From NCBI RefSeq assembly GCF_011075055.1, contig NC_058144.1, forward strand, positions 15,615,807-15,679,806: a DNA stretch of 64,000 nt, in the 5' to 3' direction. This DNA comes from Mangifera indica. Its lineage: Eukaryota > Streptophyta > Magnoliopsida > Sapindales > Anacardiaceae. Both the position numbers and the translations under genes were made by a program. This document shows, one piece after another, positions 46,321 through 58,480 of the stretch. The notes beneath the pieces were generated by a model. The model worked only from the letters and a program-made list of their open reading frames with translations, was not told the DNA's origin and made no database searches. The stretch's first letter is position 1. Each line of letters starts with the position of its first letter.

Positions 46321-46569
46321 TGTTGAGATATGTTGAGATATTGTTGAGATCCTTGAATCATAGAGAATCATACAGATTAGGAATTCAGATATTTGTATTG
46401 ATAGTGTATCATAGAAGATCCTATAGATTAGGAATACTATAATATCCTTCCTAAACTTAGATAGGAGTAGTTAATAGATTTCCTAAATTAGCTTTTCTAA
46501 CCTCCTATATAATTGTAATTCTATTGAACATGAAATACACAGAAAATCATATTCTTTCATATTCTTTCA
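46321..46569 (+). repeat. 3' LTR of the young copia
   Basis: 249 bp, starts TGTTGAGATATG, ends ATTCTTTCA; no difference from 41337-41585 found by eye. Confidence 0.95.
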
Positions 46570-47673
46570 GAGGCCATCATGAACTATCTGAACCCTTTGT
46601 TTACACCAATAATCCTCTAAGTATGTTGTCTTGATCTTTTTTACTAACGTGAAATTTATCTCCAATTGGCTAGAGTTTCAATCATAAACTTAATTTGTTT
46701 TAAGTCTAGGTTTATCTAAATCTCCCTTTGAACCATCAATTGTGATAGAAACACCTTTCTATTGAGGGCATCTACTACTAAATTGACCTTGCCCAAGTGA
46801 TACTTGATGTCACAATCATTATACTTTACTAACTCAAGCTATCTTTTTTGTATCATATTCAGCTCTTTTTGAGTGAAAAAATATCTTAGGCTCTTGTGAT
46901 TAGTGTATTTGTTACATCTAACCCTATATAGGTAGTGCCTCTAAATCTTAAGTGTAAACACCATAATTGTAAACTTTAGATCATGAGTGAGCTATATGGT
47001 CTCGAAATCTTTCAACTGTCTCAAGACGTATGTTATTACCTTGCCTCGCTACATTAATACTACTCCTAATCTGTTGTATGATACATTATTGATAAATCAT
47101 ATCTGATATCATCCCCTGGTAAGGCTAATATAAGAGCAAAACTCAACATCTTTTTTAATTCTTTGAAGCTTTCCTTGCAGGTATCTAACCATTGAAACTA
47201 AGTTTCCTTTTTTTTTAGAGTTGTGAGTGGTCTTAATAATCTAGCGAACCCCTCCATAAATTTTCTATAGTACTCGACCCAAAAAATTCCAAACCTCTTT
47301 GATAGTCTTTAACCTTTACTAATGTAATTCTACCTCCATCTTGCTTGAATCTATTGATATACCTTATGCTAACACCACATGCCCTAAAAATGTAACTCTG
47401 TCAAACCAAAATTCACATTTTGAAAACTTCACATACAACTACTTTTCTCTTAACTTGTATAAAGTGGATCTTAAGTGTTTCTCATGCTTTATATGACTTT
47501 TAAAGTATACTAGAATGTTATCTATAAACACTACTATGAATTTGTTTAGGTAGTCATCGAACACCATGTTCATCAAGTCCATAAATACTATAGGGGCAAT
47601 TGTTAGTTTTAACGACATTACAACAAATTCAAAATGCCTATACCTCATCCAAAAGGTTGTCTTGGGTATATTT
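46570..47673 (-). pseudogene. Gypsy RT C-terminal half, RNase H and integrase start
   Basis: Read on the minus strand from 47673: IPKTTFWMRYRHFEFVVMSLKL, then a 69-codon open frame (47648-47439) with APIVFMDLMNMVF and FIDNILVYFKS. The latter is the RT catalytic box with FIDD changed to FIDN. LYVKFSKCEFWF-like sequence follows. RNase H near 46950-46850 gives THKSLRYFF and TQKELNMIQK, and near 46800 HLGKVNLVVDALNRK (for HPGKANVVADALSRK). Integrase then starts and is cut by the copia at 46570. Stops and shifts make it dead. Confidence 0.85.
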
Positions 47674-49270
47674 TGTTATAGTAGTACCCCAAAGCCAATC
47701 ATCACAATTAATGTTTAATGTAATCTTTGGTATTTAATTAATAAAAATGACATTTATAGTATCTATAAATTATATTAAAACATCTGTAACTTTAATATTA
47801 TCATGACCAAAGGCACGAAGTTATTTGTTGAACACCTCATTGAAAGATGATGACAATTCTCATGTGTTAAAGTTGTTTATTAACAACTCAATACAACACA
47901 TGGGTGCATGTTGTAGACGTATCTATCAAACTGATCTACCAAAAGGATTCTATATGGATGGTTGCTCTAGTGTCTTTGGAAATATCTTCTTAGTGAATGG
48001 ATGTATAATGATCTTTAGACTTGGGGTCACTAGACCATCTTGTACAATAATCGATATGGTTTGACATTGCCCAATATAATCCAGTAAGAGAATTGACAGA
48101 AAGTAGGTGATTGGTTATACTGAGATCTATACAAAAGTTAATGTTCGATTGAGTATTATCCAATCATTAACAAAAGTCAATCTATGTTATTCAAGGAATT
48201 TTGTAAGATACATTTAATTGATATCTTAGCCTCGAAGAGCTATTATATGAAGAAAATATCAAATTGTATGAGTAACCATATCATTGACAGGTTAAAAGAA
48301 GTCACATGTTGGCCTCTGCTAATTGGGTGGTCATGATGCCTTGGTAGAGGCAAATCTTGATCTGTGTTAAAATAGACGCTAGCTTGAGAGCTCAACACAA
48401 ATTCAGTTACTACTGATTTAGTAGAAAACTTATAGGTCATGAACAATAGGAGTTGATGAACTCTAAAGGCATGAGGATTATCCAAATTGGATTCGATTCA
48501 AGTTTTGGATAGAGAATCTAGAGCCTCAAAAAGGTTTATAAACTTGAAATATATTTTATTATATTTTGAGACCTTAGTGCAATCATCTTGAAGGCTAAGG
48601 GCGTTTGTGAGAATTGATATGATTGAGTTTATCTAGTTGGATAAATCATATCCTAATCAAATATTTCAAAATTTAAATTAAAGCAAGATAGGATCTTATC
48701 CCATCCAAAATTGCACTCATTGTTTTAGTTGATTGCTAAAATCATGGCATTAAAATATTTGGAGATTTTATTCCACCTAATTAGCACCCATGTTTTCAAC
48801 ACTAAAATCATGGGATTAATATATTCTATGTAGAATATACACCTGGGTTCTTATGAAAATCTTATGTGTGTATTTGGCATGCATAGAATAGTTAATTCTT
48901 ACAAAAAAAAAAAAGGAACCTAGTTGCCAAAGAGAACTTCCGCCCTTATTTGAAACATAAGACTGTTCTTAAGCTTTAGTAGGTTTTGAGTACAATCAAG
49001 CCTCCTTTTGAGCTTCTGCTTTGTATGGATACCATAGAGCAAGCCTATACTTGGTTATGAAAGCACGACTTCACAACCTCTTCTAATTAGAGAAAGACAA
49101 AGGAGCGATCAATGCAAGTATATCCAAAACACCCTATGTGTGTTATATACATGTTCGTAAATTAATCTTACTACATGAATGATCTAGAAAAGTATTTTGC
49201 AGAGTGAATGTGTTATCAAATTAAAATTTTAATTTATTATTCTACTACTGAAGACTGCAAAATTCCAACA
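47674..49270 (+). mobile_element. F1 copia solo LTR, about 1.6 kb
   Basis: Starts TGTTATAGTAGTACCCCAAAG and ends ...AATTCCAACA. It splits gypsy RT exactly between VKVVE-D (right, minus strand) and IPKTTF (left), codons that are adjacent in working gypsy RT. No coding sequence lies inside. Flanking bases ATATT and ACATC may be a worn target duplication. It matches 33211-34739 in block order, e.g. ACACATGGGTGCATGTTGTAG near 47897. Confidence 0.8.
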
Positions 49271-49695
49271 CATCTTACTCAACCACTTTTACTTGATGAT
49301 AACCTGATGTTGAATAAATCTTTGAGAATATAACAACTCCTTTCAATTGATCAAATAAGTCATCTTTTTTAGGCAACAGGTACTTATTCTGCACTACTAC
49401 TTTACTTAACTTTCAAGAGTCAATGCGTATCCTTATAGATCCATATTTCTTTTTAACAAATAAGATGTGAACTCTGTACAATTTGGATGGCACCATTCTA
49501 TAGGTTGCTTGGAAATAGGCATTGTGCCCAATGCCTATTTTATGCTAAACAAAATCTCTCATTCAGAAGCTAATCTTAGTAACCTTTTTGGGAAAATGTA
49601 TGGAAACTTTTGAACGATTGATATCTTACCAATATTTGGGTCTATCTCCACCTTACTCATAACACGAGCTAGAAAACCTATACGACCTTTACTGA
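49271..49695 (-). pseudogene. Gypsy RT N-terminal half and protease-RT linker
   Basis: Minus strand: VQKFPYIFPKKVTKI near 49620, YRMVPSKL near 49500, HILFVKKKYGSIRI, LLPKKDDLFDQLKGVVIFSKI and SGYHQVKV near 49290. These follow the gypsy RT N-terminus in order (FPDVFPEELPG, YRMAPxEL, PVLFVKKKDGS, PLPRIDDLFDQLxGA, SGYHQLRV). With 46570-47673 and 41120-41336 it forms one gypsy pol interrupted twice. Confidence 0.85.
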
Positions 49696-49699
49696 GTTT

Positions 49700-50058
49700 T
49701 ACTCACATATTCCCTTTGTATGTTTTGTAGGCAAAGGTGAGTAGCGGGATAGACGGGGATCCAACAATCCAGTGAACAACTGCATAAGGAGAGGGATGCT
49801 TATGTCATCTCAGTATTAACAGCCATATATTTGTTCTCATTATTAGTATTTTCAGATACATTGAGATAGATATTTTATAATAGAGATTTTCAGATAACTA
49901 TTATTTTATGAGTTTGACTTATAAAATGTTTTATTACCTCACCTTTTTTGCTCGTTTTATAATTATGATCATGCATTCAAGTTTCTAAATAATCTAGTTG
50001 TGCATATCTCTTTTAATGTTTTCCCATTAGAGGTATGTATTTAGACAAGGGTGTTACA
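49700..50058 (+). mobile_element. Gypsy LTR, 3' portion
   Basis: Precedes a PBS-like site and ends ...GGGTGTTACA, the complement of the TGTAACACCC start seen at 1898. Only the last ~360 bp are recognisable; the left end abuts the minus-strand gypsy RT remnant. Confidence 0.6.
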
Positions 50059-50062
50059 TTAA

Positions 50063-50082
50063 TGGTATTAAAGCATGATCTT
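50063..50082 (+). other. Primer binding site of the plus-strand gypsy copy
   Basis: TGGTATTAAAGCATGATCTT resembles the Met-type site TGGTATCAGAGCATG with two changes in the first 15 bases. It lies four bases after the LTR end. Confidence 0.65.
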
Positions 50083-52040
50083 GGTACCCAAAAAGGTGAA
50101 AAGTTTTATGTGTTTGGAAAATGCATATAAAGTTAAGTAAGAAAGTAACCCCTCATACAGCGTTGACCACCCCCACATGTCTACCATTGTAAGTATAATA
50201 TACCTGCTTTCAGATTAAAAGTATTATATTCCTAAAGGTTGTTGTGAGTTCTGGATGAAAAGGTTTAGGAGATCGATCAAAGATGACCTAAAGGTCCTTA
50301 GTCAAGAAAAAAGACAAACTGAAGCTTAGAGAGGCACTAGGTGTACCAGTTATGCCCTTTATTGATTGTGCTACCATCCGTAACATTATAGATGGTAACA
50401 GCTAGTATAGGGCATCTAACCAAGGTCCTGTCAAAGCCAGAGCAGTATTTAGAGGTAAAGGTACCCTCTTAGTAGAGTAAGAGGAATGCAAGGCATCTTA
50501 AGTAGAGATTAAAGGTAGTAATAGAGGACAGACACATTTTACTTATAATCTGTGTAATCATCATCAACCCCCAGATTTCAGAAGTAGTGTAGTGCTAAAA
50601 GGACTACTAATTAAGAAGTGGCTAGAGGCAGCAAAAGATGTCATGAGGATCTACTTGTTGACAAATGTAGATAAGATCTAGTATACTAGTCTCCTACTAA
50701 AGTCTAGTGATGGATGTTGTGTAGGACCTATTAAGTTTCAAAATGTCATGGGTAGATTTCAGATAGGCTTTTGAGTTAAAGTGTGTTTCAACTAACATCA
50801 TGTATGCAAAGGCCTAAGAGTTCTTTCATTTGAAGCAGAGGAACATGTCGATTAGATAGTTTTCAACTAAAATAAACTTGTTGGCCAAACATGCTCCTAG
50901 CATGGCTAGTTTAGAGAGAGGCAAGTTGGATGTGTTTATAGAAGGGTTGAGGCCAATCATAGTCAAGGATATGATGATAAGAGATAATCTTCCAAGACTT
51001 TCTCAGAGGCCTTCGATTGAGCCTTAAGATTTGAGGCCATAAGGTAGTGAATAGGCAAGAATAGAGAGTTATCAAAGGAGCCTATAGCACTAGCCCTGAT
51101 GTAAAGACAGAGTCGACTAACTATTTGTGGCAACCAAAAAGGGCAACAGAAATGGTCTTGACAGAGATAATAAAGGCAAAAAGCCTTTCCAGCCTAAGAA
51201 TAAGAAGAACTTGAGAGCTAAAAAACAAAGAAAAGAGGAGTAACCTAAACATCATGACTTCTTTGCATGTCATAGATGTGGCACAAGGCACACTGGTGAG
51301 TGTTTAGTTAGATAAAAGGTATGCTACATATGTAAGTAGCCAAGACACTTTGCTAGACAGTGCACAAGTAGGGTAAATAGTTAAGGGAGGATAAGCCAGT
51401 GTATTCACAACTACTCATACACAAACGGATACTAACCATACAGCTGTGACGAGTTAGTTATTGTTTCATACTTGTCCTTTATATGTTTTAATTGACTCTA
51501 GTGCCACACATTATTTTGTTACTAGAGGCATAGTTAAGAGATTAAGACTAGAGCCTTCAATTATTCCCTATATCAGAATAAATATGCTAGATGGGGATTA
51601 GGTTTATAATAGTTTAATATTGGTAGGAGAGACAATATTCTTGAGTGGCCATGCAATGGTCGTGGACCTGATTATCATAGATATGCCAGACTTTGATGTG
51701 ATATTGGGTATGGAATTCTTGAGCAGATATAGAGCTAAAATAAACTACAAGAAAAAGAAAGTTAGATTTAGTATAGATGATGACAGACAGTTCACATTCA
51801 AAGAGGGTTGAATCTTTAGCATGATGATTAGCGATATCAAGGCTAAGAAGACGTTGAGTAAAGGGTGTATGGCATATTTGGTGCATATGGTTCAGAAATC
51901 AGTAGACATAGTTCTAGGCATAAAAGATAATCTAGTGATTAAAAGTTTTCAGATGTATTCCTTGACAACCTTTTAGAGTTAACATCAAATAAGGACGTAG
52001 AGTTTAGCATTAAGTTAGCCTCAAGAATAACACTAAGTTC
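50083..52040 (+). pseudogene. Gypsy gag, protease and protease-RT linker remnant
   Basis: Gag is traced by INLLAKHAPSMASLERGKLDVFIEGLRPIIVKDM near 50880-50980. Two zinc knuckles near 51265-51365 read CHRCGTRHTGEC and CYICK-PRHFARQC. Protease follows with LIDSSATHYFVTRGIVKRLRLEP near 51485 (active site DSSA, for DSGA) and the open frame 51620-51811 with SGHAMVVDLIIIDMPDFDVILGMEFLSRY, the typical gypsy protease end. The linker gives KGCMAYLVHMVQ and NKDVEFSIKLAS near 51990. RT is absent: the copy stops at about 52040 against an inverted gag. Confidence 0.8.
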
Positions 52041-53154
52041 TCAGGTCTCTACTACCGCTATCTCAGTTGTTACCTTCTTAGTTGCCACTTATAATTGTTT
52101 GAATTTACCTCTAAACTGGGGTGGCTAGCATTGGCTGATCTACTATTTTCTTTTCTTAAGATATCTTATGTCTTATGGTTTTGACCTTAATACTCTGCCA
52201 AGGGCTTATGATAGAGATCTGAGAGGATTATCTCATATCATAACATTTTTGACATTATCTTATTGGAGCCCACTAATGAATACCTCCAACTTGCCTTAGT
52301 CTAAGTTGGCTACTCTTGGAGCATACTTGGCCAAGGAGTTCAGCTTATTGCAAAACTCATTGATTGACATACTATTCTGCCTCAAGTGAAAGAACTCTTG
52401 AACCTTCAGATATATAACATCTACAGATAGATACTCTATCTCAAAAGCCTATCTAAAATTAGCCCAACTCATCTTGACACTTAGCGAGTCTTATATAGCA
52501 TTTGCCACCATACCTTTGCATCATCCTTAAACAGAAAACTAACATACTAGATCTTATTTGTATTTATCATGGTGTAAATCTTCATGACATCCTCATTTGT
52601 TTCCAACCACTCCTCAATTGGTAACCTATTTGACACTACACTGCCTCTGAAGTTAGAAAGTCAGTGTCTGCCTGCCAAATTATAAATAGGGTGAGCCTGA
52701 CCTCTACTACCACCTACTAACTCCACTTTATCCTGTTGGGGTAGAATCTCCACAATTAAAGGCTACTTTGGCATTTATGGGGTATGAACTAAATGTCTAA
52801 CACTCTCAAATGACTTTATGTTCTACCTTAGAATATCTTTATTATCTTTTGGATAACCTCATTATCTACTAATGATGCAACTGATGCATCAGATGCCTGT
52901 CCCTGAGCCTTAACTAGCTCTTTGTTTGGTTAAGGACCTTAAGGGCATTTATGATCAATCTCCTAGATTTCCTTATCCTAAAATAAAATCCTAATTAAAA
53001 GATATAAAATAATTTAAATCAATGCATGTTTATCATACTTATAGTGGTAGGCATGCGGGAGCTGTCAACACTGCATAAGGGGCTACTTTCCTTACTTAAC
53101 TCTATTATGCACTTTTAGACACTTATGCACTTAACCCCCTTTTCGGGTACCAAG
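52041..53154 (-). pseudogene. Gypsy gag remnant, inverted relative to its left neighbour
   Basis: Minus strand: FKDDAKVWWQMLYKTR near 52510 (capsid block), VQEFFHLRQNSMSINEFCNKLNSLAKYAPRVANLD near 52400-52290, then KLEVFISGLQ. It is the same Gag family as the plus-strand copy (LLAKHAPSMASLE, KLDVFIEGLRP). Its 5' end carries a PBS at about 53172-53155. Protease and beyond are missing. Many stops. Confidence 0.8.
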
Positions 53155-53172
53155 ATCATGCTTTGATAACAT
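53155..53172 (-). other. Primer binding site of the minus-strand gypsy copy
   Basis: The minus strand reads TGTTATCAAAGCATGATC, close to the plus-strand copy's site at 50063. Confidence 0.55.
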
Positions 53173-55080
53173 ACCTTACCTAGAATATGAGTTGAAAAGA
53201 TGTCAACAACTGGACTACTTAATTTAAAACTTTGTAATTTAATGCATGCTCATAAATTCTCAAGCATGCAAAAAGGTGCAATATGAATAATTACTAAAAT
53301 ACATCATTTATAGAAAATTCATCCATGCATGAAAAAGTTTGATAACTTAATTAGAAGTTATTGTGCATAATTAAATCTAAAAAACATAACTAAAATATTC
53401 AAAATACATGAATAGACAGATAATTTCAAAATGACAATTATGCCTTTACCCTTGTGCAACTACTCAATAGACCGCTGGCTCTCCAACATGTCCTACTATT
53501 CACCTCCACCTTCAAAATAATAAAAAGGAAAACATGGGTGAAATGACTCAATAAATTGGTGACCTCTTAACACCCAAAATACTCATAACACTGATAAACC
53601 TATTGTTCCATTTGTGAATCTGAATATGGTCACAACTCAACATTCTCATTCTCTAGCATAGGCCATCCACAAAGATTTTTATAGCCTAAGCTAAAATCAG
53701 CATATCTGATACCTTAGTGAAAACATACGACATTTTGCACGTCACTATCTTGCGTGTCTTATGTCCATGCTATACGATCTATTAGGCTAGCTATCTGAGA
53801 CACTTTGGTCATACAGGGAAATAATCTCGTAACAATCTCTTCCTTTACCATATAAGCTAATCAAAACTATTGTCTAAACCATCTTAGAATCGCCCCATAC
53901 TGTGGGTATATATATAGTGCATCTTGTTGACCATATGAGGAAATATCTAAAAAGCCACAATCCTTATCATACATACCTTGATAAACTAGGTGGCCATACA
54001 CCTTACCACCGAGTGCGTGATGTATCTTATGGGAATTCAGCCCTATCATTTTCATGTATCTTGGCACTTATACACATAATTGGTGGCTATCTAGATATGA
54101 ACTATTTTCCTCAACTTTTCTAATTTTCAACTCCAATCTGACTTAGTCAGGGCCTCATGCGGTCTTCCATATAGTTAGACATCCTTTCTAATTCTATCTA
54201 ACTTGTTTTTCTTGCTAAAGTCTTTCATTCTTTCTTGTTTCTTCTACTTTCCTTTCATTATGTTTGAACTAGGGGTAAAATAGTCTTTTTACTGACTACA
54301 CGGCTATTTACTTAAGGTGCACCCCTATGTGCCTATTTTTAAGCATGATGTCCACTTTTGGAAAGTCATACAAGGGCATGTATCTTATACCACAAGGTCA
54401 TGTATGGCTTTCCTTAGAATGAGCATATGAAAATTTCAGAGTTTCTTAATTTAAACTAAAGACACATAGGCGTGTATGAGACCACGTATGTTCATATACC
54501 GTGGTCTAGTTATCACTAAATCTAACTATTTTTATGGTATTTTCGATAACCATACATACTCAATTGATCCAAGCATATCTCTAGGCAATTATATATATCT
54601 TTCTTTAATTAAAACATAAACAATAACATCTATACAACATCAAAAAGGTAATCATTCAATCATCATAATGCAAACAATAGTTATAACCATCCATAATAAT
54701 CAAAGAGAGAACCAATTTACTTGTCCTCTAATGTATGCTTTAGTCTTCATATGGCTATAAAGATTTTGACGATTGGCAGCTTCCTTTAATGCCTAAAAAC
54801 CTTTCAACGTTTTTCTCTCTTTCTTTAGGGTGAGGTCATAGATGAGAATAAATAAAGAGATTAGGTTTAATGCACTTTTATTTTTGCTTACTGGACCCGA
54901 TACATAGACATTATAGACTATACACGAGTGTGTGTCATGTCGCTCAACTAAAGTAATACTCCATCTTGTTACCATAGCGATCTTATCTACAAAATTCAAA
55001 CTTGCTAACAAGAAATGGTATTGTATACCCCCATACACGAGTGTGTATCATTTTGGAAAACAATAATTAAGTCACTTTAA
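53173..55080 (-). mobile_element. Gypsy LTR region of the minus-strand copy
   Basis: Upstream of the inverted gag on the minus strand, so by position its 5' LTR. No protein motif is visible. The TGTAACA start was not found, and the join to F2 LTR sequence near 55100 is approximate. Repeated CACGAGTGTGTRTCAT words occur at 54923 and 55035. Confidence 0.45.
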
Positions 55081-55109
55081 TTTAAAGAAAAAATACTAAA
55101 TTGCCTTTG

Positions 55110-55466
55110 CCTTACCTATGATTGTCACAAGCCATGTAACAATTATTTAATTGCTAACTAAGTCCACCAATATATAAAGCCAAAATTAATTCATTTTTAT
55201 ATATATGAACTGATTTTGAGCTAAAACACTTCTTTTACTTTTTGTGACTCTAGAATTTCAGTCATAGCTTATTTTGCTTGGTTTGGTGCAATTCTTTATA
55301 GGCTTGACAAGTGTGAAGCTCTTCTGTATCATTCTACATCAAATATTGAAGCTTGGAATAGGTAAAAATCTAACCTTCTACATACATGCTTGTATTGTAT
55401 TGATTCTTGCATTATTGTTACATGCATGATGTTTTTCATCATTTTTCATGGTCATATTCTTTCAAA
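55110..55466 (+). mobile_element. F2 copia LTR, end portion (5' LTR remnant)
   Basis: The plus strand matches the complement of the F2 LTR ends at 9171-9400 and 11984-12330 (TTTTGCTTGGTTTGGTGCAATTC-type block near 55275, and TTTTTCATCATTTTT). It ends ...CTTTCA near 55466, followed by ATAGGCTCCTTGC, a badly worn PBS. Confidence 0.7.
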
Positions 55467-57355
55467 TAGGCTCCTTGCATGTTTGATTTTGAGCCAAATA
55501 TATGTTATAGGTGACTTAAGTATCCATGCATGTTGTTGATTTGCCATTAAATCAATTTTTTCAAGCTTATTTGGTAGTGTATCTCTCGACCTTGGATGTT
55601 TTGGCTGGGTTTTCTTTCCTTTTTCTGTGTTCTAATGATTTTAAAATGAGGAACACATAATTTAAAGCATGTATATGATGAATAGTTCTTGGAATACATG
55701 TATATATGCTTGAATGTGGCATGCATGTGTTTTTTGGCTTGTGAATTGAAATTTTCAACTTTGGAATTTGATGTTGTTTTTTGTATTGTACATGAAACAC
55801 ATGATGCATGGCAAAAGGAGTTTAATGCATATGCGACATGAATGCTTAATGCACTATTTAGTTTAACATGATTAAATGATAAATTAAGCATATATGTCAA
55901 CTAATATTTAATTCTAGTTAAGTGTAAGAAATGATTTAAAATTGGCATGAAATCAATAAATTGATATAATATAAATAAGAGATGTAAAATGTAGCACGTG
56001 CCCTTATATGATCATGACACAATTTAAATATTTGATTTAAAATTGACATAATAAGGAATATATTGATATAATATGAATTAGGGATGTAAAATATTGTATG
56101 TACCATTTTTAAAATTAGGTAAATTTTGCCTAAATTAAATATTATGAATATTTATATATTATACATTATGGCATTTGTCCTTGAGTGCTTGAATTAATGC
56201 ATTTTTATTATATTTGTAATTGATATGATCAATTAGTTGATTAATATTTATTTGGGTTATGAATGAGTTCATAAAGTATAATGAATATTAATTTAGTTGA
56301 TGAATGAATGCATTGGGGATGATTATAGATTTAATTTGTGATTTTTCAAGGTTTAAATATTTGGAACGTAATATTCTTTTATTAAGTGGTTTGTAATAAT
56401 TAACTCTTCGTTTATTTTCTTTATCGGGCTGCATGCCTAAGTTACAAAAGTAATTGGAGTGGTTAGATAAGGACCCAAACGTATCCAAATGGAAATCCGA
56501 TCAAAGATATAGTCCTAGATGAACAGTTTGCCTTTAGATGTATTTTTGAAAACCTCATGATCATCCCATCATGTTTTAATTTTAGCATATATGAAATGTA
56601 TGTATGTCAAATTAAAATAGACTTAATTAATTTTAAGTTAAACCTATAACCTCTTTAAATAAAATTATTAAATTTATGCCTCCTATCATGGGATGATTAA
56701 ATTCTATAATATAAATTTTAATAACCCAAGTTTCTATTATATGAGAGATAAGCAATTTATGTCATGGAATTATGTTGTCTTGTTCTTGGATGGGTGTTTT
56801 CATCTTGATCAAGATTTTATTATGTGAGGATATGAAAAAAATGTTATTTTAAGAAAGTGTGATAGTTTGGATTTAACTAGCCAAGAGTATTAAGATTTCT
56901 ATTATGTAGGGTATTCAGAGTGAAAGGCATGAAATACGAATCAAGTCTTCTATAGAGATATAAATGGAAATTGTTTGTTACATGTTGAATTTAGTTGATT
57001 AAGATTTCTATTATTAGAGGTTAATTAAATTTAATAAAAGTTCAATTCCCCACTAGAAATTTAATTTGACGAAAATTTTTAAATCCTATTAGGAGAGTGC
57101 GGGATTCGAATAAAATAGTAAAAGCTAATAAGATTATGTTTTAAAAGTTTAAATTTATATGAGACACTAATAAAACTATTTTCTTTAATTTTTCTCTAAT
57201 TAATTGTGATAATATGAAAATAGCCAACAATGTATTATTATGTATACTAGATAACAACGTATTGACCAGACTGAATTTCAAGTATTGACTTAGAAACTTG
57301 AGAATTATTCTCAATTTCAAAAAGTCTAGATACGTAGATACTACGGATCAAGAAA
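55467..57355 (+). mobile_element. F2 copia leader
   Basis: Nearly 1.9 kb of AT-rich, non-coding sequence between LTR and gag. The part 55540-55800 is an inverted diverged match to 6390-5950. From 56500 to 57300 I see nothing beyond AT-rich sequence. Short open frames on the minus strand lack motifs. Confidence 0.6.
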
Positions 57356-57830
57356 ATGAAGTTTTCAACTTGGCGGGAAGATAATCTGAGAGCCCAAAGC
57401 TACATGTTAGCTTCGATGAACAAAGAACTTCAAACAAAGCATGAAAACATCAAAATGCATACGACATACTTGTCAGTTTACAAGAGTTATTTGGCAAGAA
57501 TTCATGAATGGTCAAATATGAATTGGTCAGATATGAATTGTTTGTGACACTTTTCAGAGTGAGACTAAGGGAGTGTATGCCTCTGAATGATCATATTATA
57601 AAGATGATAAACATCTTAAGGCAATTTGACATGTATGGGGTTATCATACCTTACAGACTCAAGGTGAATTTGATTCTCCAATCCTTCCGAATAGTTATGA
57701 ATCATTTATAACAAACTATGATTTAAATAGAGTCGAATTCACACTTCTAGAGCTTTTAAATGACATTCAAGAGTTCTACAAAAAAGGAAAAGGTATGGAA
57801 AAGTTAACACTGCTTCTACTAGTTAGGCAA
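57356..57830 (+). pseudogene. F2 copia gag remnant
   Basis: A 67-codon open frame (57508-57711) reads LRECMPLNDHIIKMINILRQFDMYGVIIPYRLKVNLILQSF. This matches the copia Gag helix block (VREHVLKMIxLIExLExLGxxIxDxLxIDLILQSLP). Upstream, ELQTKHENIKMHTTYLSVYKSY is the preceding helix. After it, TNYDLNRVEFTLLELLNDIQEF continues Gag in another frame, then a lysine-rich stretch. No zinc knuckle is kept. Confidence 0.75.
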
Positions 57831-58059
57831 AGAAGATCCAAAAGCAACTCTAAAAGGGTCCAAAGTTAGATCAAAGAAAATGAATTTCAAAAAAGGTTGA
57901 AACCAATACATAAAAGGCTAAGGCCAAAAGGCAATGTTTCCATTACAAGAGAGATAGACACTAGAAGAGGAATTGTCCTTTTTACCTTTAGAGCTTAAAG
58001 GAAAAGAAAACAAGTGTATTTCCTTTATTTATGATGGAATTTATGTTAACTGTTAATTC

Positions 58060-58480
58060 AAGTCATCAATCCAGGATATTAGATTCAAAAACTGCATCTT
58101 AAATATGTGTATCATTACAAGACCTGTAAAATAGTTTTGTATTGTCCAATAATGAAGTTGTTTTAAAGATGGCGAATAGAGCAAAAGTTACAGCTAAGGC
58201 TATGGGGAATTGTTCTCTAACACTTCTATCTAGACACATTTTAAGATTGTACAAAGTTCTTTATTTTTCCAAAGCAAATATAAATATAATTTCTATATAT
58301 GTTTTATTTAAAGATGGTCACAATGTACAGTTTAATGGAAATAAAAGTTTGATTCATTTTGTAAATTTTTTAATTGGTAAAGCAGTACATACAAATGGTT
58401 TGTATGTTTTAGAATTAAATTATCTAAGTATTATGAATACTATCACAAGTAAAAGATCTTGAGAATAAATCAACCCAAGG
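58060..58480 (+). pseudogene. F2 copia protease-end segment
   Basis: An open frame of 106 codons (58142-58462) reads VLKMANRAKVTAKAMGNCSLTLLSRHILRLYKVLYF and VHTNGLYVLELNYLS. It is the same segment as the frame at 34820-35077 in the other F2 copy, showing that the two are one family. The protease catalytic site itself is not legible. Confidence 0.75.

Larger units (their letters stand above)
41337..46569 (+). mobile_element. Young, nearly complete Ty1/copia retrotransposon, 5,233 bp
   Basis: Structure in order: 249-bp LTR, PBS, leader of about 620 bp, gag-protease frame, integrase-RT-RNase H frame, polypurine tract, 249-bp LTR. Reading both LTRs base by base I find no difference, so the insertion is recent. 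It lies inside a minus-strand gypsy pol. The five bases flanking each side (CTCGA and GAGGC) are not a target duplication, which is odd for so young a copy. One frame break separates gag-protease from the rest of pol. It is the only element in the window with long intact frames. Confidence 0.95.
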
